Part shown: piece by piece, positions 1 to 4,804 of the stretch
Layout of the letters: every line of letters starts with the position of its first letter
Numbering within the stretch: position 1 is the stretch's first letter
Source: Bacillota bacterium
GTDB lineage: Bacteria > Armatimonadota > Hebobacteria > Hebobacterales > Hebobacteraceae
Direction of reading: 5' to 3'
Assembly (NCBI GenBank): GCA_030668755.1
Contig: DAOVEW010000130.1
Location: 1-5,129 of the forward strand
DNA length: 5,129 bases
Notes under the pieces: generated by a model
Seen by the model: the letters and a program-made list of their open reading frames with translations, nothing else
The model's database searches: none
Told to the model about the DNA's origin: nothing
Position numbers and translations under genes: made by a program

Positions 1-1
1 G

Positions 2-997
2 TGGCAGGTGGGGCACTTGGTGGGGAGCATCACCGCGGGTGAAGTCTTCCAACGGGAGAATGAGGCGCGGCAGACGTGGGCGGGGATTCTCGGGGGGTTG
101 GTGGTGCTCGGCACTCTGTACGCGACGTGGCGTCGGGCTGGGGCGGCGCAGCGTTCGGTGGAGGTGGCGCAAGAGGGGCAGATCACGGAGCGGTTCACGC
201 GTGCGATCGAGCAGCTTGGGAGCGAGAAGCTGGAGGTGCGGCTGGGTGGGATCTACGCGCTGGAGCGGATCGCATGGGATTCGGAGAAAGACCACTGGCC
301 AATCATGGAGGTGCTGACGGCCTACGTGCGAGAGAACGCGAAGTGGACGGAGGAGAGTCCGGAGGAAGCGCCGCCGCTGGCGGCGGACATTCAGGCGATT
401 CTGACGGTTCTGGGAAGGCGGGGGATAGAGGGGGAGATACGTGTGGGTGTGCGGCTGGATCTAAGTGGAACTGACCTGCGGCGCGCCATGCTACGTGGGA
501 CGAGGATGGGAAACGTGGTCCTGACGTCATCGCACTTGGAGGATGCGGATCTCGCATATGCTGACCTGGCAAGGAGCGATCTGGGGCACGCGCACCTAGA
601 CAAAGCGAATCTGGAGGAAGCTGGATTGGCGGCGGCGACGATGCCTCGGGCCGACATGTCGGGCGCGCTGATGGTTGGAGCGCGGTTGAAAGGTTCGGCG
701 CTGATCTCGGCTGACCTCAGGGAGGCCAATCTGGAGTTCGCTGACTTGAGAGACGTGAGCCTGACAGGGGCGAATCTGCGTGGTGCAGTTCTGTATGGGG
801 CGCAGCTCACGGGTGCGAGTCTGGCAGGAGCGGATCTACGAGGCGCTCGCTTTCAACGGCGAGCGATCCCGGGTATGAAGCCGCACCCGGCGACGGGGCT
901 GACGGCGCAGGAGATCGAGCGGGCCATCACGGATGAGACGACGGTGCTGCCGGATTACTTGAAGGAGGGGGGTGAGAAGGGGGAGGGCGGGGAGTAG
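2..997 (+). CDS. Membrane-anchored pentapeptide-repeat protein, 5' end cut by window
   Basis: The function of this family is unknown; the protein is probably an inner-membrane-anchored beta-helix used for binding. The frame is open to the window edge. Codons before the GTG at 8 read W-Q and continue into V-G-H-L, and from memory WQ(V/A) precedes this point in relatives, so the true start is probably upstream. Counting from GTG 8: one membrane helix at about 24-41, followed by Arg; a conserved helical region at about 46-111 with GQITERFTRAIEQLGS, GGIYALERIA and VLTAYVRENA; pentapeptide repeats A(D/N)LxX at about 150-282, for example ADLAYADLARSDL and GANLRGAVLYGAQL; and a tail (TAQEIERAITDETT, LPDYL) that commonly ends this family. 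The C-terminus is therefore complete. Such repeats fold as a right-handed quadrilateral beta-helix. No catalytic residues are visible. The next gene is also a pentapeptide-repeat protein, but 532 nt of palindromic spacer separate them, so co-transcription is doubtful. The family call is firm; the role is unknown. Confidence 0.9.
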   Translation, partial: WQVGHLVGSITAGEVFQRENEARQTWAGILGGLVVLGTLYATWRRAGAAQRSVEVAQEGQITERFTRAIEQLGSEKLEVRLGGIYALERIAWDSEKDHWPIMEVLTAYVRENAKWTEESPEEAPPLAADIQAILTVLGRRGIEGEIRVGVRLDLSGTDLRRAMLRGTRMGNVVLTSSHLEDADLAYADLARSDLGHAHLDKANLEEAGLAAATMPRADMSGALMVGARLKGSALISADLREANLEFADLRDVSLTGANLRGAVLYGAQLTGASLAGADLRGARFQRRAIPGMKPHPATGLTAQEIERAITDETTVLPDYLKEGGEKGEGGE

Positions 998-1042
998 AGG
1001 TTGGGTCGCGTGCGGGGTGGTGTAGATGGGCCGTGCGCCGTT

Positions 1043-1088
1043 CCCGCCGTCGCTGAAGCTATGGCGGCGGGGCAAGATCCTTCGCCCC
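1043..1088. repeat. Two adjacent hairpins
   Basis: The first hairpin pairs CCGCC (1044-1048) with GGCGG (1063-1067). Pairing continues inward through G-T and T-A pairs to GC-TGAA-GC at 1052-1059, leaving a TGAA tetraloop. The second pairs GGGGC (1069-1073) with GCCCC (1084-1088) around a 10-nt loop. The two sit one base apart. They look like parts of a dispersed palindromic repeat rather than a terminator, because no T-run follows. That they are dispersed in the genome is inference. Confidence 0.55.
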
Positions 1089-1091
1089 TAA

Positions 1092-1134
1092 GTCCGCCGT
1101 AGGCGGACCGGGGTGGCGGTCCCCAGAGGCCACC
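1092..1134. repeat. Perfect short palindrome plus a second hairpin
   Basis: GTCCGCC (1092-1098) and GGCGGAC (1102-1108) form a perfect 7-bp stem with a GTA loop. Directly after it, GGTGGC (1112-1117) pairs with GCCACC (1129-1134) over an 11-nt loop. Both continue the palindrome series of this spacer. Confidence 0.55.
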
Positions 1135-1184
1135 AAACCACATCCCTCAGGATTACCACATGCGGCGGGCGTCCGTGTGCCCAA

Positions 1185-1211
1185 CCAAAAGTGGGGCAGG
1201 AGGCCTTTTGG
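1185..1211. repeat. Inverted repeat CCAAAAG/CTTTTGG
   Basis: A perfect 7-bp inverted repeat (1185-1191 with 1205-1211) encloses a 13-nt purine-rich loop. The T-tract TTTT lies inside the right arm of the stem rather than after it, so it does not have the layout of an intrinsic terminator. Confidence 0.4.
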
Positions 1212-1272
1212 CCGGTCAGGAGTGGCCACCCGGCGGATACGAATCGTCCGGGGGACCGGACTCCCACAGGCC

Positions 1273-1336
1273 GGCGGGGTTCGGTGACCCCGCCCTACAG
1301 GAGGCGGCGGGGCCGCCTGTGCAGGCTGAAGCCTGC
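1273..1336. repeat. Three consecutive hairpins
   Basis: Three perfect stems follow each other closely. GGCGGGGT (1273-1280) pairs with ACCCCGCC (1287-1294) with a 6-nt loop. AGGCGGC (1302-1308) pairs with GCCGCCT (1312-1318) with a GGG loop; ACAGG (1297-1301) could instead pair with CCTGT (1316-1320). GCAGGC (1321-1326) pairs with GCCTGC (1331-1336) with a TGAA tetraloop. The close packing of perfect stems is not expected from base composition alone and marks this as a compound palindromic repeat. Its genomic copy number cannot be judged from the window. Confidence 0.6.
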
Positions 1337-1350
1337 GGTACCCGGGGCTC

Positions 1351-1375
1351 TGGCACAGGCTGGGAACCCGTGCCA
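1351..1375. repeat. Inverted repeat TGGCAC/GTGCCA
   Basis: A perfect 6-bp inverted repeat (1351-1356 with 1370-1375) has a 13-nt loop. It lies 14 nt after the triple hairpin and probably belongs to the same repeat cluster. Confidence 0.4.
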
Positions 1376-1449
1376 CCAGGACGGGCGCGGGAGCGGTGGG
1401 GTCGGGCGGTTATGGTTGGCTGGAGGGGATTAGGGAAGGGGTGACGGAG

Positions 1450-1478
1450 GCCCCGGGGCTTTGGGCGGTGTAGCCGCC
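1450..1478. repeat. Palindrome and hairpin upstream of the second pentapeptide gene
   Basis: GCCCCGGGGC at 1450-1459 is a perfect 10-nt palindrome. GGCGG (1464-1468) pairs with CCGCC (1474-1478) over a TGTAG loop. They lie about 50-80 nt before the start codon at 1530. They could be operator-like or, more simply, further members of the palindrome series. A regulatory role is not shown. Confidence 0.35.
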
Positions 1479-1516
1479 GAATAAACACAAGGCTGTCTTG
1501 GAGACGGAAGAAGGGG

Positions 1517-1521
1517 GGAGG
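1517..1521 (+). promoter_or_regulatory. Ribosome binding site for the gene at 1530
   Basis: GGAGG within a longer purine run lies 8 nt before the ATG at 1530. This near-ideal Shine-Dalgarno sequence fixes the start of the second pentapeptide-repeat protein. Confidence 0.8.
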
Positions 1522-1529
1522 AACGGGAA

Positions 1530-2870
1530 ATGAGCAGCCCTGAAGGCGATGAGGTTGCCGGCAAGTGCCGCGTGATGATGCACGACGGCAAGGAGTGCGC
1601 GCGAGAAGCGTACGATGGTGCTGGGCTATGTATCTGCCACTCGGGGGACACCAATAAGGACGCCGAAGCCATCCAGCGCGAGATCAATGCGATGCTTGCC
1701 CGGAAGGACTACGACTTCACGGGCTTCGTGTTCCCCGAAGGCATAAGCTTCCGGGACGCGAGGTTCGAGGGCGACGCGTACTTCTACAGGGCGACATTCC
1801 AGGGCGAGGCGAGCTTCGTACGGGCGACGTTCCAGGACGAGGCGGACTTCGTCGCGGCGACGTTCCAGGGCGAGGCGAGCTTCTACGAGGCGACGTTCCA
1901 GGGCTACGCGCACTTCGTCGGGGCGAGGTTCCAGGACAAGGCGGCCTTCAGGGCGACGTTCCAGGGCCCAGCGAGCTTCCTCGCGGCGACGTTCCAGGGC
2001 GAGGCGGACTTCGTCGCGGCGACGTTCCAGGGCGAGGCGGGCTTCCACGCGGCGACGTTCGGGGGCGAGGCGAACTTCGGCTGGGCGACGTTCCAGGGCG
2101 AGGCGAGCTTTGGCTGGGCGACGTTTGAGGGCGAGGTGCGGTTTAGGGGAGAGGGTGAGGTCAGACTCTTCAGCTCAGAAGCGGAAGCTGACTTCCGGAA
2201 CGCTCGGTTCGGCCAACCGGAGAAGGTGGTATTCCAACACGTGTTCCTGGGGCGGGCGCGATTCCTGGACACTGATGTGCGGCGGGTGGATTTCACAGAT
2301 GTGCAGTGGGCAACGCGTCGAGGCGGCCACTGCGCGGTCTGGGATGAGCTGGCGCCCGAGGATGTAGAGAAAGACTACGCGCTCATTGGCAAGCTCTACC
2401 GGCAGTTGAAGCACAACTACGAGGAGCAGCGCGATCCCATCACCGCTGGCGACTTCCACATCGGCGAGATGCAGATGCGACGGCTCTCTAACCCGCCGAA
2501 GAACTGGCTCTGGCGCTTCCTGAAACGAAATCTTTCGTTCCTTGCGCTCTACCGATGGATCAGCGGATACGGGGAGGACTATGTGCGGCCGCTGGCCTGG
2601 ATTGTGGGCGTGATCCTTGTCTTTGCGGCGGCATTCACCCTCAGTCCCGGTCGGGCTCTGCAGAGCAGTGCGGCTTCGGGGACGCCCGAGCCCGTGCACG
2701 GGTGGTGGCCGCGGCTGTTGCACTCGGTCATGTGCTTCCTGTGGCGGGGGGGCAGGCCGTTCCAGCCGGTGCATCTGGTCGGACACTATGTGTCAGTGGC
2801 GGAGGGGATCATAGGCCCTCCGCTCATCGCGATGTTTGTGCTGGCGCTGAACCGGCGGTTCAAGCGATAG
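1530..2870 (+). CDS. Pentapeptide-repeat protein fused to a potassium-channel-like membrane domain
   Basis: This is a 446-residue multidomain membrane protein of unknown function. Residues 13-37 hold a Cys/His cluster, C-x9-C-x10-C-x2-H (C13, C23, C34, H37), of a kind I recall before pentapeptide repeats and which is probably zinc-binding. Residues 66-207 form a beta-helix of thirteen units with consensus ATFxGEAxFxx, 11 residues each except one of 10, followed by decayed repeats to about 265. Residues 278-318 match a linker I recall from pentapeptide/ion-channel fusions (KLYRQLKHNYEEQRD, TAGDFHIGEMQMRR). The C-terminal part has a membrane helix at about 355-372, a pore-loop-like segment at about 393-413, and a second helix at about 421-440 ending in the basic tail NRRFKR. 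This is the layout of a two-helix K+ channel subunit. Where relatives have T-x-GYGD, this protein has LWRGGRP (404-410), so potassium selectivity is doubtful. The ATG is supported by a strong ribosome site. The architecture is well supported; the activity is unknown. Confidence 0.9.
   Translation: MSSPEGDEVAGKCRVMMHDGKECAREAYDGAGLCICHSGDTNKDAEAIQREINAMLARKDYDFTGFVFPEGISFRDARFEGDAYFYRATFQGEASFVRATFQDEADFVAATFQGEASFYEATFQGYAHFVGARFQDKAAFRATFQGPASFLAATFQGEADFVAATFQGEAGFHAATFGGEANFGWATFQGEASFGWATFEGEVRFRGEGEVRLFSSEAEADFRNARFGQPEKVVFQHVFLGRARFLDTDVRRVDFTDVQWATRRGGHCAVWDELAPEDVEKDYALIGKLYRQLKHNYEEQRDPITAGDFHIGEMQMRRLSNPPKNWLWRFLKRNLSFLALYRWISGYGEDYVRPLAWIVGVILVFAAAFTLSPGRALQSSAASGTPEPVHGWWPRLLHSVMCFLWRGGRPFQPVHLVGHYVSVAEGIIGPPLIAMFVLALNRRFKR
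1725..2150 (+). repeat. In-frame 33-nt tandem repeat (13 units)
   Basis: Units start at 1725, 1758, 1791, 1824, 1857, 1890, 1923, 1953, 1986, 2019, 2052, 2085 and 2118. All are 33 nt except 1923-1952, which is 30 nt (one codon missing, frame kept). The first two are diverged. The middle ones share GCGACGTTCCAGGGCGAGGC almost exactly; units 1824-1856 and 1986-2018 differ at one base. Synonymous positions are nearly as conserved as the others, which points to recent duplication or gene conversion. The repeat also creates a long open frame on the opposite strand (1626-2048), which is an artefact of the periodicity. Confidence 0.9.
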
Positions 2871-2945
2871 CGCAGATTGCCGCAGGCTGGATGGATCGCC
2901 GGATAGTACGATAGTGCGAGGCAACGGCGGGCAGAAGGCAAGTGG

Positions 2946-2991
2946 CTAGGCCCTTCGGGCCGCCACCCCGGCCCGGCTCGGCCGGGCCTAG
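2946..2991. repeat. GC-rich nested palindromes with alternative folds
   Basis: Two local hairpins are possible: GGCCC (2949-2953) with GGGCC (2957-2961), loop TTC; and GGCCCGGC (2970-2977) with GCCGGGCC (2981-2988), loop TCG. Alternatively the outer arms CTAGGCCC (2946-2953) and GGGCCTAG (2984-2991) pair perfectly over 8 bp and exclude the first hairpin. No T-run follows. It sits 75 nt after the stop of the channel-like gene. Confidence 0.6.
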
Positions 2992-3038
2992 GGGCTTCTC
3001 CGCTACCGGTGGTTGCGAGAGTGGTCCCATGGGCGCGA

Positions 3039-3050
3039 TTCAAGGGGGGA
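3039..3050. repeat. Extra copy of a hairpin arm
   Basis: TTCAAGGGGGGA at 3039-3050 recurs exactly at 3083-3094, where it is part of the left arm of the long hairpin at 3081-3117. This copy has no matching right arm, so it looks like a decayed or partial third unit of the repeat. Confidence 0.5.
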
Positions 3051-3080
3051 GTACGGGGAGGTGGGCGCGACGTTGCACAG

Positions 3081-3117
3081 ACTTCAAGGGGGGAGGCGTA
3101 TCCTCCCCCCGTGAAGT
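3081..3117. repeat. Long hairpin, 16-position stem with one mismatch
   Basis: ACTTCA (3081-3086) pairs with TGAAGT (3112-3117). After an A-G mismatch (3087 and 3111), GGGGGGAGG (3088-3096) pairs with CCTCCCCCC (3102-3110), leaving the 5-nt loop CGTAT. This is the strongest secondary structure in the window. It has no T-run on either side, so an intrinsic terminator is unlikely. The right arm overlaps the start of the 16-nt repeat core. Confidence 0.8.
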
Positions 3118-3149
3118 TCCCCCTACCTAACGACAAAGGCCCATCGGTG

Positions 3150-3166
3150 CGAGGCGCTACGCCTTG
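3150..3166. repeat. Shorter hairpin of the second repeat unit
   Basis: CGAGGCG (3150-3156) pairs with CGCCTTG (3160-3166), including one G-T wobble, around the loop CTA. Its position relative to the repeat core matches that of the long hairpin in the neighbouring unit, while its sequence differs. The pairing rather than the sequence is therefore what the two units share. Confidence 0.65.
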
Positions 3167-3293
3167 AGGTTCCCCCTACCTAACAGCAAACGGCCGGCGG
3201 GGAAGGGGGCAGGGGTCGCGAGGTGACGCGGGGAGGGAATGGTACGGAAGGCAGGGTCGTCTTAGGAAGAGAAGGGTTTGGGGGATTGGAGAA

Positions 3294-4790
3294 GTGAAGC
3301 AAGTGAACCGCCGAGCGGTGGCAGTTGGTGTTGGCCTGATCGTTGTTGTGGGTTTGGGGGTGTGGTACAGGTCGCGGCGCGCGTCGAATCAGAGCGCGGG
3401 CGCGGTGAACGCTATGACGGTGGAGCGGGGGACGGTGGCGCTGACCGTGTCGGCCGATGGGACGCTGGAGCCGCTGACGACGGTGAACGTGAAGTCGTAC
3501 GCGGGTGGGAAGGTGGATGTGCTGGCGGTGGAGGTGGGGGATGTGGGGGGCAAGGGGGACCTGATCGCGAAGATTGATCCGACGGACAGCCTGTCGGTGT
3601 ACGACCAGGCGGCTGCTGATCTGGCGGCGGCGAAGGCGAGGCGGGCGCAGGCGCGGGCGCAGGCGCGGGTGCAGCCGGCGCTGACGCGAGCTGCGATCGC
3701 GCAGGCGGAGGCGTCGTACGAGACGGCGCGGAAGGATCTGGTGCGGCTGGAGGAGGCATCTCACCCGCAGGCGCGGACACAGGCGAAGGCCGGGCTGGAC
3801 AAGGCGGGCGCGAATCTGGAGCTTGCGGAGAAGGACCTGGCGCGGGCGAGGGAGCTGAAGGCGAAGGGGTTCGTATCGCAGAGCGAGGTGGACTCGGCGG
3901 CGAACCGGCGGGAGGTGGCGAAGGCGGAGCTGAGGACTGCGCAGCAGCAGTGGGACACGCTGGATCGGCAGTTGGCAGCGGAGCTGGATGCGGCGCGGGC
4001 GAGGGTGGCGCAGGCGAAGGCGGGTCTGGAGCGGGCGGAGGTGAACGCGGTGGAGGACCAGCTTCGGGAGGCCGATGTGGCGAGCGCGGAGGCGCAGGTG
4101 GCGCGGGCGCAGGCTTCGCTGGACAACGCGAAGACCGCGCTGGACTACACGACTATCACGGCGCCGCGGGATGGTGTGATATTGCAGAGGTTCGTGGAGG
4201 AGGGGACGATGGTGACCTCCGGCAAGTCATCCATCGCGCAGGGCACGGATGTGGTACTGCTGGGGGATGTGTCGGAGATGTTCGTGGAGGTGAGCCTGGA
4301 CGAGGCCGACGTTGGGATGGTGGAGGCGGGCCAGGGGGCCGAGATCACTGTGGATGCGTTCCCGGAGGAGCGGTTCGGCGGCACGATCACGCGCATAGAC
4401 CCGCAGGCGCTGACGCAGCAGAACGTGACGACTGTGCTGGTGACGGTGCGCATAGATGAGGCCGGCCCGCGGCTGAAGCCCGGGATGACGGCCACGTGCG
4501 ACTTCGTGATCGGGCGGGCCGAGAATGTGCTGTGTCTGCCGAACCTGGCGGTGGAAGAGAGGCAGGGGGAGCATATCGTGCTGGTTCGGGAGGGGGAGGA
4601 GGCCGTGCCCACTGCGGTGGAGATCGGGCTGGTGGGGGATAACCTGACGGAGATCCGGTCCGGCCTTCAGGAGGGTGACGAGATTGTGCTGTCGTTCGGG
4701 GGGCCGAGTTCGGATGAGCGGACAGACTGGGCGAGGGAGCGGGGCCGGCGCATGGGGGGCGCTGGGGGCTTCGTGCGGAGTGGAAGGTAG
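3294..4790 (+). CDS. Periplasmic adaptor of a MacA/HlyD-type ABC efflux pump
   Basis: This 498-residue membrane-fusion protein should bridge an inner-membrane ABC permease and an outer-membrane TolC-like channel. An N-terminal membrane anchor at about 8-25 is followed by Arg residues. The first half of the lipoyl/barrel-sandwich domain is at about 50-98 (VSADGTLEPLTTVNVKS, GDLIAKIDPTD). An Ala/Arg/Glu-rich coiled-coil hairpin spans about 103-283. The second lipoyl half follows from about 285 (YTTITAPRDGVI), then a beta-barrel and membrane-proximal domain (GMTATCDFVIG, LPNLAVEE). At the hairpin midpoint, R184-x3-L188-x6-S195 matches the TolC-contacting tip motif known from AcrA and MacA. It is longer than E. 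coli MacA (about 370 residues), mainly because of the hairpin. GTG 3294 is preceded by GGGGGA at 3280-3285; GTG 3303 is an in-frame alternative served by GGAG at 3288-3291. The permease follows after 14 nt, indicating an operon. The substrate is not predictable. Confidence 0.93.
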   Translation: MKQVNRRAVAVGVGLIVVVGLGVWYRSRRASNQSAGAVNAMTVERGTVALTVSADGTLEPLTTVNVKSYAGGKVDVLAVEVGDVGGKGDLIAKIDPTDSLSVYDQAAADLAAAKARRAQARAQARVQPALTRAAIAQAEASYETARKDLVRLEEASHPQARTQAKAGLDKAGANLELAEKDLARARELKAKGFVSQSEVDSAANRREVAKAELRTAQQQWDTLDRQLAAELDAARARVAQAKAGLERAEVNAVEDQLREADVASAEAQVARAQASLDNAKTALDYTTITAPRDGVILQRFVEEGTMVTSGKSSIAQGTDVVLLGDVSEMFVEVSLDEADVGMVEAGQGAEITVDAFPEERFGGTITRIDPQALTQQNVTTVLVTVRIDEAGPRLKPGMTATCDFVIGRAENVLCLPNLAVEERQGEHIVLVREGEEAVPTAVEIGLVGDNLTEIRSGLQEGDEIVLSFGGPSSDERTDWARERGRRMGGAGGFVRSGR

Positions 4791-4795
4791 GGCGT

Positions 4796-4799
4796 GGAG
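4796..4799 (+). promoter_or_regulatory. Ribosome binding site for the permease gene
   Basis: GGAG lies 5 nt before the ATG at 4805, inside the 14-nt gap after the adaptor stop codon. It supports this start and translation of the two genes from one message. Confidence 0.7.
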
Positions 4800-4804
4800 C
4801 TGAT

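Larger units (their letters stand above)
998..1529. other. Gene-free spacer filled with palindromes
   Basis: I see no convincing gene in this 532-nt stretch. The open frames on both strands are short, rich in Pro, Arg and Gly, have no recognisable domain and run through the palindromes. Instead there is a run of short inverted repeats from about 1043 to 1478, listed separately. The octamer GCTGAAGC forms the tip of two of them (1052-1059 and 1325-1332). No tRNA, rRNA or riboswitch could be recognised. No hairpin is followed by a T-run, so none is a standard intrinsic terminator. A promoter for the gene at 1530 should lie near the right end; the relatively AT-rich segment at about 1479-1492 is a candidate, but I could not assign -35 and -10 boxes with confidence. 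Confidence 0.7.
3081..3190 (-). repeat. Two-unit repeat: hairpin plus shared 16-nt core
   Basis: The core GTTCCCCCTACCTAAC occurs at 3116-3131 and 3169-3184, offset by 53 nt, with near matches on both sides (3112-3137 and 3165-3190). Each copy follows a hairpin on the + strand: 3081-3117 for the first and 3150-3166 for the second. Read on the minus strand, each unit is GTTAGGTAGGGGGAAC followed by a hairpin. That layout, with a GTAG tetranucleotide 5' of a hairpin, recalls REP elements mobilised by IS200-like TnpA (RAYT) proteins, although GTAG here is 5-9 nt from the stem rather than touching it. The orientation is assigned on that basis only. No transposase gene is in the window. Confidence 0.65.
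2871..3293. other. Gene-free spacer with two repeat clusters
   Basis: This 423-nt stretch holds no convincing gene. From left to right it contains a GC-rich palindrome cluster (2946-2991), a two-unit hairpin repeat (3081-3190) with an extra copy of part of one hairpin arm (3039-3050), and a purine-rich leader (about 3191-3293) before the adaptor gene. The promoter of the efflux genes should lie here, but I could not pick out -35/-10 boxes. No intrinsic terminator with a T-run follows the upstream gene. Confidence 0.7.

Noticed and set aside
1113..1433. Overlapping short frames on both strands in the first spacer
   Set aside because: They run through the palindromes, have low-complexity composition and lack a recognisable family or a convincing ribosome site.
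1461..1490. Sigma-70-like promoter before the second pentapeptide gene
   Set aside because: TTGGGC and an AATAAA-like stretch are present, but the spacing and match are poor and they overlap a hairpin.
1626..2048. Open frame of 140 codons on the minus strand with LERRxDEVRxA repeats
   Set aside because: It is the exact antisense of the 33-nt coding repeat and owes its openness and periodicity to it. The + strand frame has a strong ribosome site and recognisable domains.
2175..2786. Open frame of 203 codons on the minus strand
   Set aside because: It lies antisense to the linker and channel-like domain of the well-supported + strand gene. It has no recognisable motif, and long antisense frames are common at this GC content.
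3081..3117. Long hairpin as an intrinsic terminator
   Set aside because: Neither side has a T-run; the stem is followed by TCCCCCTACC on the + strand and by mixed sequence on the minus strand. A rho-dependent or structural role cannot be excluded.
3112..3190. Possible CRISPR array
   Set aside because: There are only two copies, their flanks form hairpins of different sequence rather than spacers, and no cas gene is present.
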